DNA of 64,000 nucleotides. It comes from Lactonifactor longoviformis DSM 17459 (GTDB lineage Bacteria; Bacillota; Clostridia; Lachnospirales; Lachnospiraceae). Within the stretch, counting starts at the first letter, position 1. Every line of letters starts with the position of its first letter. Positions 33,902 to 42,893 of the stretch are shown here, piece after piece. The notes under the pieces were generated by a model. The model was not told the DNA's origin and did no database searches. It saw only the letters and a list, made by a program, of their open reading frames with translations. Location: contig NZ_FQVI01000001.1 of the NCBI RefSeq assembly GCF_900129135.1, positions 1 through 64,000 on the forward strand. The letters are read 5' to 3'. A program made the position numbers and the translations under genes.

Positions 33902-36205
33902 CTAACCGGTGGTACGCTCAATGTCGATGACACTGTCCACCTGCCTGATTTTTTCAACTAAACTGTGCAGTTCTTCCTTGCTCCTGATATCAAAGGACAT
34001 ACTGATTGTGGCCGTCCCCTGCTTTGTAGTCCTGGTATTCACTGCACTTAAGTCAATTCTCCGCTCCGTAAAGATACGTGAGATATCTACCAAGAGTCCT
34101 GTCCTGTTGGTCGCGTACACATTAATCTCAGCTGTGTACAGCTCACTGTGGGCAACGTCCGGCACCTGCCATTCCGCGTCAATGAGACGCGCCCTGTCAG
34201 CTTCTGACATGTGCAGTACATTCACACAGTCCGTGCGGTGAATTGATACCCCCCGTCCCCGGGTGACAAAGCCGACGATCTCATCTCCCGGTATCGGGCT
34301 GCAGCATTTGGAAAAGCGCACAGCCACATCGTGAATCCCTTTGACCACAATTCCATTTTTCGACTTGCCCACCGGCAGCTTTTCCTTGGCCTCCGCCGCA
34401 GCTTCCAGCACCTGTTCGTCCGTCAGTTCTTTTTTATGCTCTTTCTCATAGCTTTCCATGAGCTTATTCAGCACCTGGCCCTCTTTCAGACCCCCGTGCC
34501 CAAGAGCTGCCAGTACCGAATCCCAATCACGGAAGCCGTATTTACGCATAACCGATTCCATGTATTTATTCTTCGTAAGGCTGCCCAGTGCCACACCTTT
34601 GGCTTTGGCATATTGGCTCAGCATATCCTTGCCCTTGGAGATATTGTCTTCTTTTAGTTCTTGTTTAAACCATTGATTGATCTTATTTTTTGCCTGGGTG
34701 CTTTTCACCACCTTCAGCCAGTCCCGGCTGGGCCCTTTGGAATTCTGTGAAGTAATTACTTCAATTCTGTCCCCGTTTTTAATCACGTATTCTATGGGGA
34801 CCAGCTTCCCGTTTACTCTGGCTCCCACCATCTTATTGCCCACCGCGCTGTGAATGCTGTACGCAAAGTCAATAGGCGTGGAGCCGTTAGGCAAAGTTTT
34901 CACATCCCCTGCGGGGGTAAAACAATATACATTCTCTGCAAATAAGTCCAAATCACTCTTCAGCAGACTCATAAATTCCCGGTTATCCGACATATCCCGC
35001 TGCCATTCCAGGATCTGCCGCAGCCAGCTCAGCTTCTCTTCCTCCTGCTGGCTCACGCTTTTTTTGCCGTCAGAAGCTTCTTTATACTTCCAGTGGGCGG
35101 CGATACCATACTCTGCCGTCCGGTGCATTTCAAAAGTACGAATCTGAATCTCAAAGGGCTGTCCTGTAGGTCCAATCAGCGTCGTATGTAATGACTGGTA
35201 CATATTAGGCTTTGGCATGGCAATATAATCTTTAAATCTTCCAGGAATCGGCTTATACATCTCATGTATAATTCCCAGAGCAGCATAGCAGTCTTTGACT
35301 GTATCCACTATGATACGCACCGCAAACAGATCATAGATCTGGTCCAGGGTCTTATCCTGATTCACCATCTTTTTATAGATGCTGAAAAAATGTTTCACCC
35401 TTCCGTCTATCTGCGCATGTATATTAGCTGCCTCAATATGCTTTTTGACCTCGCCGACAATACTGCCCACGAACTCTTCTCTCTGGCTCTTTTTTAATGA
35501 GATCTTCTCCACAAGGTCATAGTAGACCTCCGGCTTGAGATATTTGAGTGCCAGATCATCCAGCTCCACCTTAATCTTAGAGATACCAAGACGCTGGGCA
35601 ATGGGTGCATAGATGTCCATCGTCTCTCTCGCCTTATCCTTCTGCTTGTGCTCCGGCATATACTTTAAGGTCCGCATATTGTGGAGACGGTCAGCCAGTT
35701 TAATGAGTATTACCCGGATATCCTTGGCCATAGCCAGAAACATCTTTCTAAGGTTCTCTGCCTGCACTTCCACTTTGTCGGCTGAGTAGGATAACTGTCC
35801 CAGTTTTGTAACTCCATCCACCAGAAGCGCTACCTCTTCGCCAAACTCCCGGACGATTTCCTCCGTGGTCATTACGGTATCTTCCACGACGTCGTGCAGG
35901 AGGCCCGCAACGATCGTTTCCTTATCCAGCTCCAGGTCAGCCAGTATAATTGCCACGCATAGAGGGTGGATGATATAGGGTTCTCCAGACTTCCGAGCTT
36001 GCCCCTCATGAGCATCTCTGGCGATTTGATAGGCTTTCTCTATCATGGTAATATCGGTGGACGGATGGTATTTTCTGACACTGGAAATAAGCTCTTCATA
36101 TAATACTGAGGGGCTGGTAAAATCTTCCATGGCCTTGACGCTTTCGTCTGCCTTTTTGATTTTATATAACTTTTCTTCCCGATCTAATGTGTGTTCATGT
36201 TCCAT
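33902..36205 (-). CDS. relA: Bifunctional (p)ppGpp synthetase/hydrolase, RelA/SpoT (Rsh)
   Basis: 767 aa. Order: HD hydrolase domain (about 60-180; ARDAHEGQARKSGEPYIIHP and LLHDVVEDT), synthetase domain (about 250-365; DLFAVRIIV, YIAMPKPNMYQSLHTTL, EIQIRT, EYGIAAHWKYKE), TGS (about 395-460; VYCFTPAGDVKTLPNGSTPIDFAY), a helical domain, a zinc-finger-like conserved-cysteine region (RFSKCCSPIPGDEIVGF) and a C-terminal ACT domain. The HD residues for hydrolysis are present, so it is likely bifunctional as in other Firmicutes. I prefer ATG at 36205; GTG at 36217 overlaps its own ribosome site. Co-transcribed with apt, 20 bases upstream. Confidence 0.96.
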   Translation of the reverse strand: MEHEHTLDREEKLYKIKKADESVKAMEDFTSPSVLYEELISSVRKYHPSTDITMIEKAYQIARDAHEGQARKSGEPYIIHPLCVAIILADLELDKETIVAGLLHDVVEDTVMTTEEIVREFGEEVALLVDGVTKLGQLSYSADKVEVQAENLRKMFLAMAKDIRVILIKLADRLHNMRTLKYMPEHKQKDKARETMDIYAPIAQRLGISKIKVELDDLALKYLKPEVYYDLVEKISLKKSQREEFVGSIVGEVKKHIEAANIHAQIDGRVKHFFSIYKKMVNQDKTLDQIYDLFAVRIIVDTVKDCYAALGIIHEMYKPIPGRFKDYIAMPKPNMYQSLHTTLIGPTGQPFEIQIRTFEMHRTAEYGIAAHWKYKEASDGKKSVSQQEEEKLSWLRQILEWQRDMSDNREFMSLLKSDLDLFAENVYCFTPAGDVKTLPNGSTPIDFAYSIHSAVGNKMVGARVNGKLVPIEYVIKNGDRIEVITSQNSKGPSRDWLKVVKSTQAKNKINQWFKQELKEDNISKGKDMLSQYAKAKGVALGSLTKNKYMESVMRKYGFRDWDSVLAALGHGGLKEGQVLNKLMESYEKEHKKELTDEQVLEAAAEAKEKLPVGKSKNGIVVKGIHDVAVRFSKCCSPIPGDEIVGFVTRGRGVSIHRTDCVNVLHMSEADRARLIDAEWQVPDVAHSELYTAEINVYATNRTGLLVDISRIFTERRIDLSAVNTRTTKQGTATISMSFDIRSKEELHSLVEKIRQVDSVIDIERTTG

Positions 36206-36225
36206 TCGTTTGCTCACCTACCAAT

Positions 36226-36750
36226 TTATTTTCCGTCATAACAGATGACAGACGCTACATCGTAACCCTTCAGTCTCTCCCTGCCCTTTAAGCCTGCCAG
36301 CTCCATGAGAAAGATAATCTTTACCACTTCTCCTCCCAGCTCTTCCACCAGCTTTACGGCTGCTTCAATGGTACCTCCGGTTGCGATAAGATCGTCTACG
36401 ATCACCACCTTCTGTCCGGGTTTAATGGCATCTGTATGAATTTCAATCTCTGCGCTGCCGTATTCCAGATCATACTCCATGGCCAGTGTCTCACAGGGCA
36501 GCTTTCCTTTTTTGCGCACCGGCACAAAGGGCTTATGAAGATTGTATGCAATGGGAACGCCAAATATAAATCCTCTGGATTCTGTGCCTACAACCACATC
36601 TATATCCAAATCCTTTACAAGATTCTGCATAGAATCCACTGCCAGCTGCAGACCGTCCGCATCCTGCAGTACACTTGTGATATCCCTAAAGATAATACCT
36701 TCCTCCGGGAAATCCGGGATACTTCTTACGTAATCTTCCACTTTCTTCAT
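36226..36750 (-). CDS. apt: Adenine phosphoribosyltransferase
   Basis: 174 aa. Makes AMP from adenine and PRPP. Starts KKVEDYVRSIPDFPEEGIIFRDIT, contains GTESRGFIFGVPIAY and the PRPP-binding loop VVIVDDLIATGGT. AAGGAG precedes the ATG. First gene of the apt-relA transcript, the usual pairing in Firmicutes. Promoter and a leader stem-loop are visible upstream. Confidence 0.97.
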   Translation of the reverse strand: MKKVEDYVRSIPDFPEEGIIFRDITSVLQDADGLQLAVDSMQNLVKDLDIDVVVGTESRGFIFGVPIAYNLHKPFVPVRKKGKLPCETLAMEYDLEYGSAEIEIHTDAIKPGQKVVIVDDLIATGGTIEAAVKLVEELGGEVVKIIFLMELAGLKGRERLKGYDVASVICYDGK

Positions 36751-36777
36751 TTCTATTATCTCCTTACCTGCATCTTA

Positions 36778-36823
36778 TGCAGTTTTTCTTTCTATCTCTC
36801 CATATTACGACACAAAAACTGCA
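36778..36823 (-). promoter_or_regulatory. Stem-loop in the apt-relA leader
   Basis: Perfect ten-base arms TGCAGTTTTT (read on the minus strand from 36823-36814) and AAAAACTGCA (36787-36778) enclose 26 bases, between the predicted mRNA start and the apt ribosome binding site. Function unknown; it could affect mRNA stability or leader control. Confidence 0.5.
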
Positions 36824-36833
36824 TTTTACAGAC

Positions 36834-36862
36834 ATTATAGCATCTTTTTTTTGCAGAATCAA
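36834..36862 (-). promoter_or_regulatory. Promoter of apt-relA
   Basis: Minus strand TTGATT (36857-36862), 17 bases, extended -10 TGCTATAAT (TATAAT at 36834-36839). It lies between the recJ stop codon and apt, so apt and the genes beyond it need not depend on recJ transcription. Confidence 0.75.
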
Positions 36863-36865
36863 ATT

Positions 36866-38581
36866 CTATTGTAAATTCTGAACTACGATTTGTAAAGTCT
36901 CTCTTCCCATATAACTGTTCAGCTCCGGATAATATGCCACACTCCACTCTTCTTTTTGACTAATCTCCTGCACAAATGCTTCTCCGTCCCCAAAGTAAAC
37001 AGCCTCCATGGGATAGCCTGTCTCATCTACCGCCTTCATTTTCACTACATTTTTATTCTTCCCAAAAACTCTCGCTCCCATAAGTCTCAATTTTTTCTGG
37101 GCAAACAAGGGTTTCGTGTTTCCCTTTCCAAAAGGTTCTAAGAGACTCAGCTGGCTGATGAGATTTTTGTTTATATAATGCAGCGGCATGGGGACATCAA
37201 TGAGTACTTTGGAGACAAAGTCCTCCTCCGTAAGGCTGCAGCCGCTGTTTATCTTTTCCCGGAAGGGTTCAATATTCTTTTCTTCCAGGGACAGTCCTGC
37301 GGCCATGGGATGGCCTCCGAATTTCGTCAGGTATTCCCGGCATTTCACCAGCTCATGAAACATAGGAAAGGCCTCAATGGATCTGCCGGATCCCTTGACC
37401 CCTTCCTCTGCTCTGGTAAGTACAAACGCAGGCTTTCCATACCTTTCGCGGATTCTTCCTGCCACAATTCCCGCCAGACTCTCATGGCACTCCGGCAGGT
37501 AGATCACCAATACTTTGTCCCGGCCCAGCGCCGTATTCTCTACCATCTGCACAGCTTCTTCTGTGGCCTTTGCTGTCATATCCTTTCTGCTGTCATTGAG
37601 GCTCTTGAGATCCTGGGCCAGCACTGCCGCCTCTGACGGATCCCGGCACTCCAGAAGGGACAACGCTCTCTTGGCTGTGCTCAGACGTCCGCTTGCATTC
37701 ATGCATGGCCCCAGAATAAAGCCGATATGGTAGGAGGTAATCTTCCTGTCCTCCAGCTGATTGGCCCGAATCAGTTCTCTAAGGCCAGTATTCCTGGTAT
37801 TTTGTATGCGCTTCAGTCCTTCCCTGACCAGAATTCTGTTTTCTCCCTGCAGGTCCATCACATCCCCTACTGTGGCAATTGCCACAAATTCCAGCAATTC
37901 TTCCAGTGCGTCCTGAGAAATCCCGAATTGCTCAAAGAGCCCGCATACAAGCTTATATGCCACGCCGGCTCCGCACAGGCCTTTAAAGGGATATCCGCAC
38001 GCCTTCTGTTTGGGATTTACCACCACATCCGCAGGGGGAAGTATCTCCTTATCCCCCCCATCTTCCGTCTCCTGAAAAGGAACCTCATGATGGTCTGTCA
38101 CCACAATCGTCATTCCCAGGCCTTTCCCGTAGGCAATCTGCTCAGAGGCGCTGATCCCGTTGTCACAGGTGATAATGGTGTCAATCCCCTGCTCATACGC
38201 TCTGGCAATAAGTTCTTCGTTCAGGCCGTATCCGTCCTTTATCCGATCCGGAATGTCAATATCTACGGACGCCCCGGTCTGCCGAAGCCCCTGAAGCAAT
38301 ATGTAGGTAGAGCAGACTCCGTCTATATCATAGTCTCCGATAATACGGATGTTTTTTCCCTCATCAATTTTCTTCTGAATCAGAGAAACTGCCTCTCTGA
38401 GGCCTTTCATCCGCGTCCACGAAGGAAGATCCTCCAGGGTGCCGTACAAGTACTCCCGGATTGCCTCATTCCCGACAATATCCCGGTTGCGTATCAGTCT
38501 GGCGATCACAGGATCAATCCGGAATTCCTCCCCGATCTTTTTGAAGTCTGCACTTTTCGCTGTTATCATCCACCGTTCCAT
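36866..38581 (-). CDS. recJ: Single-stranded-DNA-specific exonuclease RecJ
   Basis: 571 aa. DHH phosphoesterase motifs: IGDYDIDGVCSTY, TCDNGIS, VVTDHHEVP and, in the DHHA1 domain, SGRSIEAFPMF with GGHPMAAGLSL; an OB-like C-terminal domain (about 460-571). Degrades single-stranded DNA 5' to 3' in repair and recombination. GGAGG precedes the start. It follows secDF by about 60 bases that hold a hairpin. Confidence 0.95.
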   Translation of the reverse strand: MERWMITAKSADFKKIGEEFRIDPVIARLIRNRDIVGNEAIREYLYGTLEDLPSWTRMKGLREAVSLIQKKIDEGKNIRIIGDYDIDGVCSTYILLQGLRQTGASVDIDIPDRIKDGYGLNEELIARAYEQGIDTIITCDNGISASEQIAYGKGLGMTIVVTDHHEVPFQETEDGGDKEILPPADVVVNPKQKACGYPFKGLCGAGVAYKLVCGLFEQFGISQDALEELLEFVAIATVGDVMDLQGENRILVREGLKRIQNTRNTGLRELIRANQLEDRKITSYHIGFILGPCMNASGRLSTAKRALSLLECRDPSEAAVLAQDLKSLNDSRKDMTAKATEEAVQMVENTALGRDKVLVIYLPECHESLAGIVAGRIRERYGKPAFVLTRAEEGVKGSGRSIEAFPMFHELVKCREYLTKFGGHPMAAGLSLEEKNIEPFREKINSGCSLTEEDFVSKVLIDVPMPLHYINKNLISQLSLLEPFGKGNTKPLFAQKKLRLMGARVFGKNKNVVKMKAVDETGYPMEAVYFGDGEAFVQEISQKEEWSVAYYPELNSYMGRETLQIVVQNLQ

Positions 38582-38604
38582 GGTTTTCCTCCTGTAAAAC
38601 TTTA

Positions 38605-38631
38605 CAGGGGATGCCCGTCGGACATCCCCTG
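38605..38631 (-). terminator. Hairpin between secDF and recJ
   Basis: Perfect nine-base arms CAGGGGATG and CATCCCCTG (38605-38613, 38623-38631). The downstream T run on the minus strand is weak (TAAAGTTTT), so partial termination or mRNA protection is as likely as full termination. Confidence 0.6.
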
Positions 38632-38640
38632 AAGCTTGTG

Positions 38641-40788
38641 TTATGCTTTATTTTTTCCAATTTTCGTCTTCATCACATACCACAGCGCACCTGTGATACA
38701 TACAGAAGAATATGCACCGCAGAGAATACCCACCATCAGAGGAAGTGCAAATTCCCGGATAGAAGACACACCCATGACGAACAGCAGAAATACCATAATA
38801 AAGGTAGTCAGAGAAGTATAAATACTTCTGGTCAGCGTCTGTGTGATGCTTGCGTTTACAATGGTAGCAAGCTCATCCTTTTTCTTCATCATACCCTTAT
38901 TCTCACGGATACGGTCAAAGATAACAATGGTAGCATTGATGGAATAACCCACAATGGTCAGCATACATGCGATAAAGGTGTTGCTGATAGAGATTTTTGC
39001 AATGGCATAGAACGCCAATACCACCAGCACGTCGTGTATCAGAGCCAGTACGGCACTGCTGGCGAAACGGATATCTTTGAAGCGGAACCAGATATACACC
39101 AGCATCAGCAGGGTAGCTACCACCACTGCGATGACTGCGTCTTTTCTCATTTCTCCGCTGATCGTAGAAGAGATACTCTCTGTAGTAATCTTGGTCTCAT
39201 CTACCTGGAAATTATCCACCATAGCTTTGTTCAAAGCTTCTCTCTCATCCACTGACAGGGTTCTTGTCTTGATGATTACCTGGTTGGAATTTACTACCTT
39301 TGTAGGCTGTACATTGGCATCCCCGGTGATGTCCTCCACAAGGGGAACTACTTTGCTGTCTATCTCTTCCATGCTTAAATCTTCGTTAAAAGTTACATTC
39401 GTAGAGGTACCTCCCACGAATTCAAGACTGTAATTCAGGGCTTTCCCTGAGGAAGCCTGATTTACCCCCATCATAACAGGCGCCAGAAGCACTAAAACAA
39501 TAGATATGGCAAAGAAAATCTTTTTCTTTCCCAGGAAATTGATAGGCTCTCTGGGTTTAATCTTACCGTAGAACTTGGCATCTCTGACACCAACTGCATA
39601 TAACGCATAGATAATCAGTCTGGATACCACCAGTGCAGTAAACATGGATAAAACAATACCAAGCGCCAGCGTCTGGGCGAATCCTTTGACGCTTCCTGAG
39701 CCCAGCCAGTTCAGCACAAAGGCGGCGATTAAGGTAGTTATATTGCCGTCAAAGATAGCAGAAAATGCCTTTTTAAATCCTGACTGCAGGGAGGTTCTCA
39801 CCGATTTTCCTGAGGCGATCTCCTCTTTGATTCTGGCATAGATAATAACATTGGCGTCCACAGCCATACCGATAGACAGGATAATACCCGCAATGCCGGG
39901 AAGTGTCAGTGTAAGATCAAATGCATTCAGACAGATAAGATCCAGACATACATAAATGATAAGCGCAATACCGGATACCAGTCCAGGAATCAGGTACACA
40001 ATAATCATAAACAAAATCACCAGCGCCAGACCGATACCGGCTGCCTTCACACTGGTATTAATCGCCTGGGTACCCAGCTGTGCCGCCACTACATTAGAGC
40101 GCAATTCCTGAAGCTCCAGTTTCAGAGAACCGATTCTGATTGCAGCGGCCAGATTCTTGGCTTCTTCAATGCTGCTCATACCTGTAATCTGCGCATTCCC
40201 GTCAGAGATTACGCTCTGCACCACCGGAGCACTCAATGTCTCATTGTCGTAGACAATGGCAATCTGTTTATTCAAGTTAGCCTTTGTGGCCTCGGCAAAC
40301 TTTTCCGCTCCCTTTTTTGTCAGCGTCAGGCTTACCACGTACTGTTTGTTCTTCGTGGTATTATCCTCGCCTACCACACCCTGGGCGTCCGCAACATCGC
40401 TGCCTTCAAGAACCACATTTCCCTCTGTATCCATAAACTGCAGGGAACCCGGCTTGCCCAATTCCGTAAGAATGGCATTGGCGTCTGTAGCGCCTGGGAT
40501 TTCCACACTGATGCGGTTATTTCCCTCCTGGTATACCTGAGCCTCTGTGCTGTACTGCTCCACACGTTTCTGAAGCTTGTAGATAGTGTCAGACATATCG
40601 GAGGCGCTTGGATTTTCTGCTTTCGTCTCATAAGTTATGCTGACACCGCCGGCCAGATCGAGACCTGTCTTAATGTGTTTTGCCGCCCCTGTTCCGGTAG
40701 GCCCAATTCCCACGGCTGCTGTAAATACCAGGAAACCGGTAATAAGCACTGTCAGAATTAAAACAACTATTCCTTTGTTTTTTTTCAT
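38641..40788 (-). CDS. secDF: Fused protein translocase subunit SecDF
   Basis: 715 aa. SecD half: first helix (8-28), TGLDLAGGVSITYE, an outside P1 domain (about 60-240, with VEIPGATDANAIL), then helices with LPGIAGIILSIGMAVDANVIIYARIKEE. SecF half from about 425: a helix, SLEFVGGTSTNVTF, and helices with CMLTIVGYSINATIVIFDRIRENK. SecDF uses the proton or sodium gradient to complete protein export through SecYEG. It follows the SCIFF maturase gene by 27 bases. In many clostridia the SCIFF genes, secDF and recJ are neighbours. Confidence 0.96.
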   Translation of the reverse strand: MKKNKGIVVLILTVLITGFLVFTAAVGIGPTGTGAAKHIKTGLDLAGGVSITYETKAENPSASDMSDTIYKLQKRVEQYSTEAQVYQEGNNRISVEIPGATDANAILTELGKPGSLQFMDTEGNVVLEGSDVADAQGVVGEDNTTKNKQYVVSLTLTKKGAEKFAEATKANLNKQIAIVYDNETLSAPVVQSVISDGNAQITGMSSIEEAKNLAAAIRIGSLKLELQELRSNVVAAQLGTQAINTSVKAAGIGLALVILFMIIVYLIPGLVSGIALIIYVCLDLICLNAFDLTLTLPGIAGIILSIGMAVDANVIIYARIKEEIASGKSVRTSLQSGFKKAFSAIFDGNITTLIAAFVLNWLGSGSVKGFAQTLALGIVLSMFTALVVSRLIIYALYAVGVRDAKFYGKIKPREPINFLGKKKIFFAISIVLVLLAPVMMGVNQASSGKALNYSLEFVGGTSTNVTFNEDLSMEEIDSKVVPLVEDITGDANVQPTKVVNSNQVIIKTRTLSVDEREALNKAMVDNFQVDETKITTESISSTISGEMRKDAVIAVVVATLLMLVYIWFRFKDIRFASSAVLALIHDVLVVLAFYAIAKISISNTFIACMLTIVGYSINATIVIFDRIRENKGMMKKKDELATIVNASITQTLTRSIYTSLTTFIMVFLLFVMGVSSIREFALPLMVGILCGAYSSVCITGALWYVMKTKIGKNKA

Positions 40789-40815
40789 CTTTCTTCCCTT
40801 CTTACTTTCTTAAGA

Positions 40816-42171
40816 TTAGTCAGCCAACGCTGCTTTTATCATAATGGCACATTCTACACGTTTTCTCTGAAGCTCACAGCCCACTTCGTATACATCATGT
40901 ATTGTGTCATGGAAATGATAGGAGTTGGCGGCACAGCCGCCGCTGCAGTAAAATCTCGCAAAGCATTCCTGGCACTTGGGCTTGGAATACACATTGCAGT
41001 CTTTAAATTCTTTTACAATTTCCTTCCTGGTCACACCCTCGTCCACGTTGCCCATAAGGTATTCTTCTTCCCCCACAAACTGGTGGCACGGATAGAGATC
41101 TCCCCAGGGGGTAACTGCCAGATATTCGGTTCCGGAACCGCATCCGGAAAGCCGTTTGTATACACAGGGTCCCCCTGTAAGGTCAATCATAAAGTGGAAG
41201 AAATTAAATCCTCTTCCTTCTTTTTCCCTTTTAATCATTTCTTTTGCCAGGATATCATACTGTTCACAGATAAACGGCACATCCTCAGGCCGTATGGCAT
41301 ACGGTTCCTCCGGAGGAGCAACCACAGGCTCCACAGAAATCTGCTGAAAGCCCAGATCCGCCAGATGAAGCACATCCTCGGCAAAATCCAGATTGTGATG
41401 GGTAAAGGTCCCTCTCACATAATACTTCTCCTGATTTCTGCTCTCCGCAAACTTTTGAAACTTGGGAACAATGAGATCGTAGCTTCCCTTTCCCTTGCGG
41501 AAGGGGCGCATATAATCGTGGATTTCCTTCCTGCCGTCAATACTGAGAACCACATTGCTCATTTCCTTGTTGGCAAACTCCATAATCTCGTCGTTAAGCA
41601 GCACGCCATTGGTAGTCAGTGTAAAGCGGAAGTTTTTATTATGGATCTTCTCCTGTTCCCTGCCGTAGGCTACCAGCTGCTTCACAACGTCCCAGTTCAT
41701 CAGGGGTTCTCCGCCGAAGAAATCCACCTCCAGATTCTTCCGGTTCCCGGAATTGGCAATCAGAAAATCCAGAGCTTTCTTTCCCACCTCAAAGCTCATC
41801 AGGGCTCTTCTGCCATGGTATTCCCCCTCCTCGGCAAAGCAGTAACGGCAGGCAAGATTGCAGTCATGTGCTATATGCAGGCACAGTGCTTTTACTACTG
41901 TCTCTCTCTCTTTAAAATGAGAGATAGCATCCTTATAAATATCCTCGGTAAAAAGCATTCCCTCTTCTTTTAGCTCCCGGCACTCCTCCAGAGCTGTTTT
42001 CACTTCCTCCGGGGCATATGTTTCACTCAGTATCTTTGCTGTCTCCTCAAAAGACAGCTTGTCTTCCAAAAGACCAACCGCATCGTATACAATTTCGTCC
42101 ACGACATGGACGGAACCGCTGTTAACATCCAAAACGATATGGCAGTCATTATTTATATAACGATGGACCAC
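40816..42171 (-). CDS. scfB: SCIFF peptide maturase, radical SAM thioether-forming enzyme
   Basis: 451 aa from GTG at 42171, chosen because AAAGGGG lies seven bases upstream and because MVHRYINNDCHIVLDVNSGSVHVVD fits the family N-terminus; the open frame extends to 42234. Radical SAM cluster CNLACRYC in IAHDCNLACRYCFAEEG, then DFFGGEPLMNW and LTTNGVLL. A SPASM domain near the C-terminus carries auxiliary cluster cysteines (CGSGTEYLAVTPWGDLYPC, CNVYSKPKC..CFARFYCSGGC). Known of the family: it joins the cysteines of the SCIFF peptide to alpha carbons of other residues as thioethers. The peptide gene is immediately upstream. Confidence 0.95.
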   Translation of the reverse strand: MVHRYINNDCHIVLDVNSGSVHVVDEIVYDAVGLLEDKLSFEETAKILSETYAPEEVKTALEECRELKEEGMLFTEDIYKDAISHFKERETVVKALCLHIAHDCNLACRYCFAEEGEYHGRRALMSFEVGKKALDFLIANSGNRKNLEVDFFGGEPLMNWDVVKQLVAYGREQEKIHNKNFRFTLTTNGVLLNDEIMEFANKEMSNVVLSIDGRKEIHDYMRPFRKGKGSYDLIVPKFQKFAESRNQEKYYVRGTFTHHNLDFAEDVLHLADLGFQQISVEPVVAPPEEPYAIRPEDVPFICEQYDILAKEMIKREKEGRGFNFFHFMIDLTGGPCVYKRLSGCGSGTEYLAVTPWGDLYPCHQFVGEEEYLMGNVDEGVTRKEIVKEFKDCNVYSKPKCQECFARFYCSGGCAANSYHFHDTIHDVYEVGCELQRKRVECAIMIKAALAD

Positions 42172-42236
42172 AACGAATCCCCTTTCTCTCTCTAAAAAAT
42201 CCGGCGGACCTTCTCCGCATGGATTACAACACAAAC

Positions 42237-42262
42237 AAGCAGCGGCTTTTGAACCGCTGCTT
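42237..42262 (-). terminator. Attenuator-like hairpin between scfA and scfB
   Basis: AAGCAGCGG (42262-42254) pairs with CCGCTGCTT (42245-42237) around an eight-base loop, followed by GTTTGTGTTG. It is likely a partial terminator or processing stem that leaves more peptide mRNA than enzyme mRNA. The T run is imperfect. Confidence 0.6.
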
Positions 42263-42284
42263 CATTGTTCCGTATTACAGCTGA

Positions 42285-42428
42285 CTATTTGGAATGTTCA
42301 CAGCTCTGATTGCCAACGGTGCAAGATGTCTTGCAGGCTGACTGACAGGATGTCTGACATTCTCCACATCCACCTTTTTTCACTGTATTTTGTAAACTTT
42401 TCGTATTTAATGTTTTAATATGTTTCAT
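42285..42428 (-). CDS. scfA: SCIFF ribosomal peptide precursor (six cysteines in forty-five)
   Basis: 47 aa, too short for a length-limited gene search. It begins MKHIKTLNTKSLQNTVKKGG and continues with Cys at 21, 24, 28, 32, 36 and 43 (CGECQTSC, ACKTSC, GNQSCEHSK). The first part is the leader bound by the maturase; the last part is the cysteine core. This is a close match to the clostridial SCIFF peptide as I remember it. AAGGAGG lies eight bases before the ATG, and a promoter is just upstream. The mature product's job is not known. Adjacent genes: maturase (scfB) downstream, TIGR04086 membrane protein upstream. Confidence 0.96.
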   Translation of the reverse strand: MKHIKTLNTKSLQNTVKKGGCGECQTSCQSACKTSCTVGNQSCEHSK

Positions 42429-42461
42429 TACTTTTCCTCCTTAATTTCGTAAACTGTGCTA

Positions 42462-42470
42462 ATTATATCA
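42462..42470 (-). promoter_or_regulatory. Extended -10 promoter of scfA
   Basis: Minus strand TGATATAAT, that is TG plus one base plus TATAAT (42467-42462), about 35 bases before the scfA start. No good -35 is seen at 17 bases. Confidence 0.55.
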
Positions 42471-42514
42471 CAAGACACCCCTTTTTAAAAGTATTTTTTT
42501 ACTTGTTGAGCACC

Positions 42515-42889
42515 TTACGACAGCATTCCTCCCAGGGTCCCTCCCGCCACACAGAGAAACAGTGAAGAGAGCAGAGACGATGTGTTTTCGCTTACCCGGT
42601 GTTCCACCAAAAAGGTAACTCCCACCAGCAGGGCCGCATAGATTGCTCCCAGCACCATGCCCCAAAGGAATTTCCGGGTTCCCGCTCCCTTTCCCACGAG
42701 AAATCCGCCAAGAAAGCAGGATAATATGTAGATCACTGTAATCCCAAGATTCACTTTGCTTTCTCCCAGATCAAATTTATACAGGAGAAATGCCAGCAGA
42801 AAAAGCAGCAGAGCGGTAAGCACATAGGATGCCAGCAGGGATTTCATTAGTAACATTGGTATTGATTTTTTTGCAGCTGTCTGTTCCAT
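42515..42889 (-). CDS. TIGR04086 family four-helix membrane protein
   Basis: 124 aa with four hydrophobic helices (LLASYVLTALLLFLLAFLLY, LGITVIYILSCFLGGFLVG, FLWGMVLGAIYAALLVGVTF, SLLSSLFLCVAGGTLGGML). Length, helix pattern and position directly before the SCIFF peptide gene fit the TIGR04086 family, which is found beside SCIFF genes in clostridia. Its role is not known; export of the peptide or anchoring of the maturation complex are guesses. The chosen ATG (42889) uses GGGAGG, which lies inside the 3' arm of a hairpin at 42894-42928. Confidence 0.85.
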   Translation of the reverse strand: MEQTAAKKSIPMLLMKSLLASYVLTALLLFLLAFLLYKFDLGESKVNLGITVIYILSCFLGGFLVGKGAGTRKFLWGMVLGAIYAALLVGVTFLVEHRVSENTSSLLSSLFLCVAGGTLGGMLS

Positions 42890-42893
42890 AAAC

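Noticed and set aside
42468-42665. 65-residue frame overlapping the TIGR04086 gene
   Set aside because: Same strand but a different frame inside a clear membrane protein gene, without its own start signal.
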